Origin: Charina bottae
Lineage: Eukaryota; Chordata; Lepidosauria; Squamata; Charinaidae
Length of the DNA stretch: 64,000 nucleotides
Reading direction: 5' to 3'
Assembly: GCA_023362775.1 (NCBI GenBank)
Contig: JALMGJ010000015.1
Coordinates: 23,649,001-23,713,000 of the forward strand
Shown: positions 33,775 to 44,144 of the stretch, in pieces
Position numbering within the stretch: the first letter of the stretch is position 1
Layout of the letters: the number at the start of each line of letters is the position of its first letter
Program-made: the position numbers and the translations under genes
Notes under the pieces: generated by a model
What the model was told of the DNA's origin: nothing
Databases searched by the model: none
What the model saw: the letters and a program-made list of their open reading frames with translations, nothing else

Positions 33775-36035
33775 TGCTGAAATCCCCAGGAATGCATGAT
33801 GTCACACACGCACGCACGTAGCACCGAAAACGGGGAAGCGTTTGTGTCTTCTACCCATCTCTAGCTGCAACAAGGTTGGGGAGCAGTGAAAAAACAGACA
33901 ATCCTGTGAAAAGTCTCATAGCAGGAATGTAAGTCAGAGAAGGGATTTAATCACACGAACCCTGAAAAGCTGTGTGCACGCGCACAGACACACACACTCT
34001 TTCCTGGTTTCCATGAAGCTCAACCACAGAAATCTTCATTAGGTAGCAAAACGTAACCGAGGCCTCTTGTCTGTAATCAAACGCTCTTCAAAGATGGTCA
34101 TGAAAGGCACAGGCCTGCCAAAATCCAAGGTATTTCAGCCACTGCTGACCTCCTGCCTGCAACTGGAGATGTGGGCAGTCCTCCAGAACGGGCAATTCTG
34201 TTCCAAACTGAATACAGTGAACAGAAACTGCAACCAACGAATAAATACCTAGATAAAAGGATCAGCTTTCCTGGGATATAAAATGGAGAAGTTTCGGGAG
34301 GCAGGGGGGATTCGCAGACAGTTCCTCTCCCGGGCCATGACTTCTGCTTTACCCATGAGAAAGAGAAGCATTTTCAGACTATTATATATACTCTTCCCTT
34401 TGATGTTCGTTCTCCCATTTTTTCTTTTCTTTTTTTAAGGAGTTTCGGAAAAAATCCCATCCAGATTTGTGGGCCGGGCTACAAGCATCTCTTTCCCCCT
34501 CCTCTCCATTCAACGCCCTGCTGCAAATCCAGGATTCAGCCTCTCCAACAGGGCTGTCTCAGAAGCAGAATGCAAAAATGAGCACAAAAGCCTTCAAGGA
34601 GGAAAGTCCACTAAACCCCTTGGCCTGGGACGGCCCCAGCCCCAGCAGAAGATGTGCATTTGGAATTGTATGCAAGGGGCAGCTCTGTTGGAAGTGAAAG
34701 TTAGATTTCACATCCCCATTTACGGAACAAGCGGCAGCCCACAGCCTGCTTTTCTGCACTCTGGGAAAAGCCAGCAGAAACGCTGCCCATCTGCAGCCAG
34801 GAGCTGGTCCCTCACGTGGCTGCTGCCCATGCTGAAGGCTGCACTTTGCTGCTCTGTGCTCTAAAAGCCTTCCAGATGTGTCAGCCGCTCCCCCCCCCAC
34901 CGTCCGCCGTGCCTGCATCAGCGTTTAAGCCACAAGAGGACCCCAGCTTCCATTTGTTCAGGCTTCTTCTCCAGGGGATGACAAATGGAAGGAAGAGCGG
35001 GGGGGGGGGGGGGGGGGGGGGAAAGGACGCTTCCAGCTGTGCACGCACACACACGCCACTTGGGCACGCACACACACGCCACTTGTAAGACACGCGCAGT
35101 ATTGGCTCTGCGTCTTTGGAGAGGGCTGCAAATCACAGGGAAAAGGAAGAAAAGCCATTAGTCCACCTTTCCATGGGGCAGGGGGGAAAAATGCTGACCT
35201 GGGAGAGCCATACTGCCCAAGGGGCCCTGATGCCCGTCTGATGCCAGAGATGGCTCATTAAGGGCAGTTGGCAGATATCACCGGGAAGATAGCCAGGCCA
35301 GGGTTTCCAGAGGATGCTATACTTGGGTGCAACTTGGTGGCAGGACACCCACATGGTGTGCCAAAAGTCCTGGGTTGCAGCCCCATCTTGGCGCCTGAAA
35401 CGAACCACGCAAGAAAGAACAGGAAGACAGCTGCCTGGTGGCGCTGCTGCTAGCATGAACATTAGAGGGTTCAAAGAAGTGAGCCAAGCCCCATTCTAAA
35501 AAGAAAGGCGAATGAATGAATGAATGAATGAATGAATGAATGAATGAATGAATGAATGAATGAATGAATGAATGAATGGAATGAGTTCCGAAAATCCAAA
35601 CAGTCACAAATCTGAGCTTCTTCTGCCTCCCAGAGTCACAGTCTCTGTGAAAGGTCGGAGGCTACATTTCCTGCAGCCCAACCATCATCGTGTTGAAGAC
35701 TAGCGGAGATTCCCTCAAGCCATCCATAATTAATGCCAGGGAATTTTGAGATAACCTCACTACCCTTCTCATCCCAAACGGGGAGGGAGGGGGCTTCAGC
35801 TTCCAGCATTCTCAGCTGGAGAAACGGCCAGCTGTCCAAAATGGTCAGCAAGCCCATCAGAGAATGGGTCTCCAGTATCTGTCAACCAGGCAAGGACATT
35901 CAGACTGCCAAAACAGCAAAGGCACGGACGGACGAGGGGGAAAGCAGAAGCATCTGCAAGCAATCCCTCTCTCAGAATCATGTCAGCTCCCCGGAGCTGA
36001 TTTGGATGTGCGGGAAAAGCTGCAAATACTTTCCG
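33775..36035. other. non-coding stretch with G-run and (GAAT)n
   Basis: Contains a 23-G homopolymer (34999-35021) next to CA-rich 'cacgcacacacacgccactt' units in tandem, and the (GAAT)n array listed separately. No gene is supported. Confidence 0.5.
35510..35579. repeat. (GAAT)n microsatellite
   Basis: About 17 perfect GAAT units. Confidence 0.96.
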
Positions 36036-36039
36036 CGTC

Positions 36040-36225
36040 ATACGATAAAAGCTAGTCCCCAGCTGGCACAATTATTTGATAATTCTCCCTTAACACCCAT
36101 CAAATTAAAGCCATGTCCAAGGTCTGCCTGAAGTGGCTCTGCTAGGTATGAAACTTTAATGAGATTTAATGGGTCTGCCCTACATTCTCTGAGCGCTCGG
36201 GCCAACGTTTATGAACGTTTAATTT
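36040..36225. promoter_or_regulatory. possible conserved non-coding element
   Basis: An AT-rich islet with 'gcacaattatttgataattc', 'ccatcaaattaaagcc', 'actttaatgagatttaatgg' and 'gaacgtttaatttccc'. No SSR or transposon signature. Inference only. Confidence 0.33.
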
Positions 36226-36229
36226 CCCA

Positions 36230-36840
36230 GGACTTGACCTCTTTTCTCTTTTTCCGCTTGGTCTCTGATCCCTTCCTCCCCCCCTCGGTCTTTCTTGCAC
36301 ACGGACTCCCTCCCTCCCTCCACTTTCCCCTTTGCACACACGCACACAGATGGTTTATGTTAACACTCGAAGCGCTGCCACCCTTGGCTCGCCCAGCCCC
36401 GCAGCTTGTCAAAGGCGATTGGAGAGATCCTTCGCAGGCCCTCTCCGATACCCATCTTCCTGCACTGAGAGAGAGACTGGACCGCGATCTATCAGGCAGG
36501 GAAGGAAAGGCGGGTGAAAAGGGGGGTTGCTACAAGCCAAAGCAGCTCCAATTCATGGGGGAAGTTCGTTTGTTCCTTCTCCTTCAAGGCAGGGATAAGG
36601 GCCTTGCAGACGTGGTTCCCCTGCCTGGCTTGGTACAAAAGGAGATTCCCCACCCTTGCAAAAGGCTCCAAAACACTGGATTTCCATCCCAAACTCACGC
36701 ATAAGGGCACACTCCGCCTGAGTCTGTGCCCACCCTACAAGATGCACGGTCAAGCTTCGCCTGGGTGCAAATGCGCCCTGCTCTAGCAAATACAAAAGGT
36801 TAACCATTGTCCAAGGAACGGTGGGGGGTGAGGGAGGACT
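36230..36840. other. non-coding stretch, nothing identified
   Basis: A 181-codon frame (36159-36704) has no recognisable domain and is not supported as a gene. Confidence 0.45.
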
Positions 36841-36842
36841 TA

Positions 36843-37248
36843 CAGGTAGTCCTCGCTTAACAACCATTCATTTAGTGATGGTTCGGACTTACAATGGTGC
36901 TGAAAAAACTGACTTATGACCAGTCCTCACACTTATGACTGTCACAGCATCCCTGCGGTCACGTGATCACGATTCAGGCGCTTGGCAACCAGTTCGCATT
37001 TATGAGCATCGCAGTGTCCTGTAGTCACACGACCACCATTTTCGACCTTTCCGGACGGCTTCTGGCAAGCAAAATCAATGGGGAACCACGTGATTCGCTT
37101 AACGACCACATGGTTTACTTAACGCCTGCAGTGGTTTACTTAACAGCCACTGCAAAAAAGGTCATAAAATCGGGTTAGGGTTAATGGCTGCTTCACTTAG
37201 CAACCGGAATTCCGGTCTCAATTGTGGTCATTAAGCGAGGACTGCCTG
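36843..37248 (-). mobile_element. pogo/Tigger-like MITE, copy 3
   Basis: TA-flanked with inverted ends 'caggtagtcctcgcttaaca' and 'attaagcgaggactgcctg'. About 406 bp. Block order is the reverse of copies 2 and 4. It contains 'gcggtcacgtgatcacg' with the palindrome TCACGTGA. No transposase. Confidence 0.85.
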
Positions 37249-37254
37249 TACGGG

Positions 37255-40120
37255 CCTCCTGACCACATTTGTTTGCCTTCTGGCCCAGCCGCCCTGTTGC
37301 AGAAACAGTCTGGCCCCTTCCTCTTCCCTGTTTTCACGGCAAACATGACAGCTGAGGGCCCTCTGTGGAAACCTGCGGTGAGAACTGAAAGCCCTCCCAG
37401 GCCCCAACCTGGGGGAACCAGTCAGATCATCCAGCCTCTCCCCTCGCCCAAACACACCATCTTAGCTCTGCCCTCCATAATGCCCTTGGGAGCAGCCTCC
37501 ACCCTTCGAGGTGGGAAGGCCATCAAGTCTACAGGCATCAAAGCACCGCTTGCCGCACTTTGAAGCGTGCGCAGTTCACGCACCTACAAGACGAGCCTGA
37601 AGCCTGAGATGCCCAGAACAGGGCCAGAAACCATCTCTGATCTTGTGCAAATACAGTCGGCCACTCGGGATCCTTCAGCTTGGTTGCCACGCTGCGTTAG
37701 ACCATCGCGATGCTCCTCCGGTTCAGCGTGCTTGGGGGATTCGAGCGGCTGTGCCAGGTCGATGGTTTCCAGCTTGTCGCGTTGGGCAAAGCAGCAATCA
37801 TGAGCTTCGGGTGATGAGTCAACCCTGCCTATCTGTTTTCTCCTCTTCCCACAGGGATGGCCCAGCAGCACTCAAGTTAATGCATGGAAGAGAAGATTTC
37901 TCACCCTGCAGCCTCTTTATACTCCTCCATGGGGAATGCTGGGTCACACAGCAGCTGCCACTGAAGGAGCCCAGCCAATGCAAGCCGCTGCATCTGATTA
38001 TGCCCTTCCATGGACCACAAAGCCACCTGACCCTGTATGGCCAACCCTGACTGGCAGCAACTCTCCAGGGATTCGGGCCAGAGTTCCTCCTATCTTCTAT
38101 AGAGATGTCTGGGGGCGAATTGGAATTTCCTGCATGGGCAGAAACATGGGAAGCTGTGATATTGTGCTACTGGTCCACTCACCCAGTCCTGACAACCCTG
38201 ACTGGCAGCAGCTCTTGAGTGTTTCAGAATAAAGATGGCAGGAGGGTTGAAGGGAAGGAGGTAGCCCTCTCTGGGTAGGCCTGGAATCAAAACATCACGC
38301 ATGCACTGGAAGGCAAGGGGCAGCTTCGCACCAACTATCCCTTGACCCACGCAGGCCAGTATTGCCAGCACTGTTCGGCAGCCGCTCTCAAGCTGTTTTT
38401 CCAGCCCCGTTGGAGACTGAACCCAGGGCTTTTCATGCAAAGGACACCAGCACTTTCTCTACTCAAAGCCAGGGAAACAGACCCCCCTCTTCCACAAATT
38501 CAAATTATTCTACCCAGCACTCCTCCTCTCCAGCCTTTTTGGCCAGAAATGAGAAACGAAAGGGGCCGGGGAGGGAGGGGGAACCCTTATCAGTTTCCTC
38601 CGGAGAGCAGAGCGAAGGAGGCAGATCTGAGCCAGGGGAGGAATACAGCAAGAAAGAGGGGGAGGGAGAGGGAGAGGGAGAGGGAGAGAGAAAAGGAAGG
38701 AAGGAAGGAAGGAAGGAAGGAAGGAAGGAAGGAAGGAAGGAAGGAAGGAAGGAAGGCAGGAAGGCAGGAAGGCAGGAAGGCAGGAAGGCAGGAAGGCAGG
38801 AAGGCAGCAGCGTCAGTAGGCTCACTTATCATTCTGGCCCCGTCCTGCATCTTGAAAGCACAGACACAAGAATGTAATGTCATAACATTCGCAGTTCAAT
38901 GACCTCTGCTTCGCAAGGCGTCTTCACAAACCGTCAGAGGAGCTGGAGGTAAACATCTCAGCTTAGGGGCTGAGCAGGGAGTGGAGGCAGAGATAAGCCG
39001 ACGGCCTTGGCATCCGGCACCAGAGAGTGCCTGTGCGTGTCCGAGTGCGTTGTACGTGCATGTATTTCTCCCCTGGCCGTAAATCCGAGGCTTGGAGCGA
39101 CGCAAAGGGGGTTGGAGGAAGGCCAGGATAAAAAATGACCTGATCAACAGCCAGACACCTTTATTGTTCTGAAATGTCTCCCTGCCAAGTTATGAATCTG
39201 CCGCCTGACCCTGGGGCTCTCGACTTGTTCTGCGGCAGAGACAAAAACGGCGTGTCGGATTAAGAGTCGAGGAGGCTGTGCCGCGTGGGCCTCCCCAGCC
39301 CGCGCCAAAGGCCCCCAGCAGAAAACTACCACTGCCAACCTACTGAGGGGGTCCTGGCCCCACCAGCTTGCTGGCTGCGAGGCACACAAGGCTGCCCCTC
39401 CGTCACTCTGGGATGGGCACCCCTCTTTTTGCAGCGCGGCGCAAATGGGGTTCAGCAGGAGAGGGATTCCCAACCGTGATGCTCACATCCATATACAAAG
39501 CCCACTTTTTGACTCCCCACTCCTAGAAAGACTTCTTTGTGCTCCATTTTACTTGCAGGGCTTCAGCCTGCAAAGACCCAATCCTGCGAGCCCCGAAGCG
39601 CCTTCTGAAGACCGACAGCAGACACTGCGCAGCCGTCTTCCCTCCGAGGTTTCTACTTGGTCTCGCAGCCGAGATCCGATCCATGTGGCACCCCTCAACA
39701 AGCCGCTAAAATCCGCGTTCATCAGCAACAAAGGTTTAAAAAACAAACCGGCATGGAAGCATATGAAAAGCGGCACGGAGGGGAGACCGGAATCGGCGTT
39801 TTCCGACTCTTGCCCAGAGGAGCCAAGTAGGGAGAAGGCCAGAAAAGGGAGTTCTTTTGCCAAGGCCCTACAGCTGAAAAGGCGCCCTTGTTCTGCATCC
39901 ACCCAACTCTGTTCCAACAATTCAACCGCCATAATTTGACAGAGGGAAAAGCGTGTTAGTGGAACTCCACCAAGGCTGGGAATTATGGGAGTTGAAGTCC
40001 AAGATATCCAGAGGGCATCAAGTTTGGAAAGCTGAGCTACGCCTTTAACACGGGCCTCCCAAGCCCCAAGCTTTGATCCCCTCGGATCCCACTCTAATAT
40101 TGATGAGGACTAGCACCCGC
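37255..40120. other. non-coding stretch with purine microsatellites
   Basis: No gene recognised. The tract at 38656-38807 is listed separately. A fragment at about 39973-40032 ('aattatgggagttgaagtcc') resembles a LINE or hAT-MITE arm but cannot be assigned. Confidence 0.45.
38656..38807. repeat. compound (GGGAGA)n(GGAA)n(GGCAGGAA)n microsatellite
   Basis: Three purine-rich motifs follow one another: about five GGGAGA-like units, about 15 GGAA units, then about six GGAAGGCA units. All six frames stay open through it, so the frames of 186, 171, 106 and 97 codons here are artefacts. Confidence 0.95.
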
Positions 40121-40126
40121 CTATTA

Positions 40127-40523
40127 CAGGTAGTCCTCGCTTAACTACCACAATTGAGGCTGGAATTTCAGTTACTAGGTGAAAAGGTCATTAAGCGAAT
40201 CCGACCCGATTTTACAGCCTTTTTTGCGGCAGTCATTAAGCGAATCATTAAGCAAACCACATGGTTGTTAAGTGAATCACACGGTTCCCCATTGATTTTG
40301 CTTGCCAGAAGCCGGCCAGGAAGGTCGCAAATGGCGATCACGTGACCACGGTATGCTGCAACAGTCATAAATGCAGATTGCCAAGCACCCAAATCGTGAT
40401 CACGTGACTGCGGGGATGCTGTGATGGTCATAAGTGAGAGCACCGGTTGTAAGTCAGTTTTTTCACCACCGTCATAAGTCTGAACCATCACTGAACGAAT
40501 GGTCATTGAGTGAGGACTACCTG
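40127..40523 (+). mobile_element. pogo/Tigger-like MITE, copy 4
   Basis: TA-flanked, with ends 'caggtagtcctcgcttaact' and 'attgagtgaggactacctg'. About 397 bp, in the same orientation as copy 2. It has two CACGTG sites ('gcgatcacgtgaccac', 'gtgatcacgtgactgc'). No transposase. Confidence 0.85.
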
Positions 40524-40913
40524 TATTTTTCACTGGCTTAGAAACGGCTGTGATTATGGGATGCTGCTCTTGAGACAAATGAGAGAGAGAGAGAGAAAGG
40601 CACCCCCCAGGAATGGGGTGCTTACCACACTGAAGCTACCCCACCCCAAAGTGTGAGCATGCTGTCTGTTCAAGACCTGTGGTGCGAAAATGCTCCAGCA
40701 GGGGGTGCTCTAAAGCTATTCCCAAATTATTGGGTGCAAAAGGCTTTTGACATTCATGGGGGGGGGGGGGGGGGACAGCAAGCCCTGCCCTTCAAACCCC
40801 ATCTTTTCATCTGGCAAATATTGTTTATTAGAACAAAACCAGAGGGGGGCAAAGATCATGCCAATTCTTTCTTGCACCCTGGGCCTACACGTCTTGATCA
40901 ACTTGATATTGGA

Positions 40914-41004
40914 TTAACCCATTTTCTGGGGTTGCAGGATACAATGAACCATCGACTGAGGAAAGGAGGTTCCTTGTATCCTGCAACCCCAGAAAATGGG
41001 TTAA
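40914..41004. repeat. perfect 31-bp inverted repeat hairpin
   Basis: The left arm (40914-40944) and right arm (40974-41004) are exact reverse complements, beginning 'ttaacccattttctggggtt'. The 29-base loop can pair further through 'gaacc' and 'ggttc'. No TA or 8-bp target duplication was seen. The size fits a miRNA-type hairpin or a small MITE, with no way to decide here. Confidence 0.8.
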
Positions 41005-41009
41005 GGCAC

Positions 41010-42510
41010 CAAGCAACCTAAAATTGAATCCAACCAAGCTTCAGGCATGCAGAATCAGCTCCTAGAACTTTACCTGGTGAAACATCCGAGGCTAACCATA
41101 TAGTGATCAGACTGCTTCAAAGGAAGCTATTCTCAGAAATATTAACACCATCCCTGGAAAGTAGGACTGAGATATGAACTTCTCTGCTCTCCATTCAGCT
41201 CAGGCGGGCGAGCTTCGGGCTCAACACAGACCCGAAATCACAAGGATGAAGTCCCGCGATCTGTACCAAAACACCCTGGCAAGCATTCATTCCCAGGTTC
41301 AACGTCTACATTCTCCACAACCAAACTCTAAAAATCTCACCTTGAAACCAAGAAAACAAGCTCGGCCAGTCAGAGAGAGGATGACAAAACAGGAATTAAG
41401 GGTACTGCTGGCTAGCTGGCACCCATTTTAGCCTGTTGTGCGAAATCTACCACCGTGATTTATAAGCAGCAATGTGGGGCCTCATGTAGACAAAAACAAT
41501 GGTTTATCCAATGAACGCAAGTTAAACTAACCATGGCTCAATCTCTTATCCTTCTAGTGTCCCACTCCCCCCTCAAAGAAAGCCCAAGCTATCAGCAACA
41601 CCACGCTTGAGCCCGAACAGCTGCAGTTGGAGGGGCTTTGAGTGAAATCCCTTGCTGAGCCCCTGGGGCACCCCCGGATGGGTAACAAAGGGGTTGCCCT
41701 CCTTTGCCAATTTTCCTGGAAATTTTCCGAGGAAGCTTGTGGTCAAGAGAGGGAGTGGAAAGCAGGCATCTGTCTATTCCCAATTAGCCCCTTGACTGGA
41801 CAGGATGACCAACTGCTGGAGAGGGACGGGCGCGTTTCCTCACCCTTTCCACACTGGTGCCCGCCTTGCAGGACCAATGCAAGCCTTGTTGGCCCCATGT
41901 TTGGCCTGCTGGTCCGCCGTGCAGTGGGAGGAGACGAGACGTGGGGGGGAGATGCGACCGCCCGTCACAAGGCAGGCGCAGCCCAGCTTCAGAGCTCAAA
42001 CAGAGATTACCAACAGCAAGAGGGCCGGGGATTTGGAAGGCAGGAAACCAGAAAGTGGGGGGAGGATGAAGGCAGGAGGGAACAGCCACCCCAGGGCCAC
42101 TTTGAAGGGACAGCTTGAGTGCTCCTGCAGCACCTGCGTAGTAAGCCCAGACAATGTCCTTAGATGCCACCTTGAAACTTGAGTGCACCTGAAACGAATA
42201 TCCTTAGATGTCACCTTGAACATTAACACAAAATATCACATGGCCCCAAAGCAAAACTGAAACAAAACAATAACTCCAGATTAATAGTTCTAGGTTTTTT
42301 GTTTTTTAAAAACCTGCTTTCGGTGCAAGTTTTCCAACAAAATGCAAAGCCGCTGAAAAGGCAGAACCACATAGATCCAAGGTCTCGTTTAAAGAACAAA
42401 CAAGCCAACAAACGAAAGGTGGCAGGATTTTTAAAAGGCGGCAGAGGAACAACGAAAAAAGACCAAAACAAACAAACCTACAGGGCGAAAGGTATGTTGA
42501 CACATTCTGC
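41010..42510. other. non-coding stretch, nothing firm
   Basis: No gene recognised. A short imperfect tandem duplication near 42155-42220 repeats 'ccttagatgccaccttgaa' as 'ccttagatgtcaccttgaa'. Confidence 0.45.
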
Positions 42511-42514
42511 AGAA

Positions 42515-42645
42515 ATAAACAGGGACGATGTTCCCTAGTCAGGTAATGAAACATTTGCAAGCCACCACCCAGCTCAGGGAGCACCAAGGACTCCACAGTT
42601 CAACCGAGCTACAGATGTGCTCTTCTATTGAAACAAACTTTTTAG
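42515..42645 (+). mobile_element. retroelement end (suspected Penelope-like), degraded core
   Basis: Reads 'gacgatgttccctagtcagg' and 'taatgaaacatttgcaagcc', then 'ccagctcagggagcaccaag'. It belongs to the family of the inverted pair at 32.19-32.35 kb. The GAAAC after a small hairpin recalls the hammerhead-like core seen at 61.75 and 63.4 kb, but the left part is mutated. Confidence 0.5.
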
Positions 42646-42879
42646 ACTTGCAGAACAGAGCTACAAAGAGGACAAAAGCCCATCAGCACAGAAAACCAAT
42701 CTGCAGAAACTCCAGCCAGTTCCCAAGGGTTCAGGCCGGGAGGGGAGACAACACGGTGCTGGAGACAGGCAGGCTTGCCGTGGGCAGCATTTCAGATCGG
42801 AGAACCCCACCACTAAAAAGGCCCCGTCACTTGCCGGTGGGATTGTAGATCCTGAGCAAGCAGGAACCCAGATAAGGTG

Positions 42880-43015
42880 TCGGTTCAGAATCGGGGAAAC
42901 CCGGGTTCAAGTCCATGCTCAGCCGTGGGGGACTGGCGCTGGCAATCCCCCTCTGCCCAGCCCACCTCACAGGGTTGGAAACTCCTGGGTAGAAGGAGGG
43001 ACTTAAGTCTAACAA
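42880..43015 (+). repeat. tRNA-derived SINE fragment
   Basis: 'acccgggttcaagtccatgc' is a pol III B-box-like sequence, followed by 'ctgcccagcccacctcacag' and 'ggttgga', the body of the SINE described at 43.4 kb. The tRNA-like head upstream is diverged. Confidence 0.55.
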
Positions 43016-43393
43016 AGAAGCACATCCATTTATTTAATTATTTGCCCCAAAGGTTTACGTGGCCACCTGTCTTATGCAACAGAGCCCTGGGCGTCTAACA
43101 CGAGCTATGTAAAGAAATAGAGCCCCCCTCACCCGCCAAATGGGTAACCTTTACCCAAATACGGGGGGAAGATCTGCCCTGCGCCACCCAGATCTCTTCC
43201 CTCTTCTGCACACAAGCACAAACCCCACACTTCAGCTGGCAGACCCTGGTAGGTCCGAAGCAGAGCGCAGATCACCAGGAGGGGTCTCTCAGATGGGGAG
43301 GTTTCCAGGGGGGGGGAATACGACAAGCGAGTGGCAACAGACAGAGGCCAGCTCCTTTTAATGCAACAAAACTCCCATCCTTGGATGTAAACT

Positions 43394-44141
43394 GAGCCAG
43401 TTTGGTCTAGTGGTTAAGGTGCTGGGCTAGAAACCAGGAGTCTGTGAGTTCTAGTCCTGCCTGAGGCATGAAAGCCAACTGGGTGACCTTGGGCCAATCC
43501 CTGTCTCTCAGCCCTAGGAAGGAGCCAATGGCAAACCGGGAGGCTGGGAGTTCTAGTCCCGCCTTAGGCATGAAAGCTGGATGGGTGACCTTGGGCCAGT
43601 CCCTGTCTCTCAGCCCTAGGAAGGAGCCAATGGCAAACCGGGAGGCTGGGAGTTCTAGTCCCGCCTTAGGCATGAAAGCTGGATGGGTGACCTTGGGCCA
43701 GTCCCTGTCTCTCAGCCCTAGGAAGGAGCCAATGGCAAACCAGGAGACTGAGAGTTCTAGTCCCGCCTTAGGCATGAAAGCCAGCTGGGTGACCTTGGGC
43801 CAGTCCCTGTCTCTCAGCCCTAGGAAGGAGCCAATGGCAAACCAGGAGTCTGAGAGTTCTAGTCCCGCCTGAGGCATGAAAGCCGGCTGGGTGACCTTGG
43901 GCCAGTCCCTGTCTCTCAGCCCTAGGAAGAAGCCAATGGCAAACTGGGAGACCGAGAGTTCTAGTCCTGCCTTAGGCACGAAAGCCGGCTGGGTGGCCTT
44001 GGGCCTGTCATCTCTCTCAGCCCAACTCACCTCACAGGGTTGTTGTGGGGAAAATAGGAGGAGGAAGGAGTATTTGGTCTGTTTGCCGCCTTGAGTTATT
44101 TATAAAAATAATAAAGGCGGGATAAAAATTAATTAATTAAT
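43394..44141 (+). repeat. tRNA-derived SINE with internal 102-bp tandem repeat
   Basis: The head has an A-box-like 'tggtctagtggt' (43403-43414) and a B-box-like 'gagttctagtcc' (43446-43457). The body ends with 'cctcacagggttgttgtggg', then 'gccgccttgagttatttata' and an AT tail. Between them the B-box-containing segment is repeated about six times with an exact 102-bp spacing: B boxes lie at 43446, 43548, 43650, 43752, 43854 and 43956. Because 102 is divisible by 3, long frames stay open on both strands (207 and 134 codons), which are artefacts. The A box occurs only once. Confidence 0.85.
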
Positions 44142-44144
44142 TAA

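Noticed and set aside
43394..43460. tRNA gene
   Set aside because: Only A- and B-box resemblance. No cloverleaf or anticodon arm could be drawn, and the sequence continues as a SINE body.
43446..43967. Regularly spaced repeats resembling a CRISPR array
   Set aside because: Units are contiguous 102-bp copies without unique spacers, in a vertebrate SINE.
43407..44030. 207-codon repeat protein on the minus strand and 134-codon one on the plus strand
   Set aside because: The 102-bp SINE array is divisible by three, so frames stay open on both strands. The sequence is a SINE with pol III boxes.
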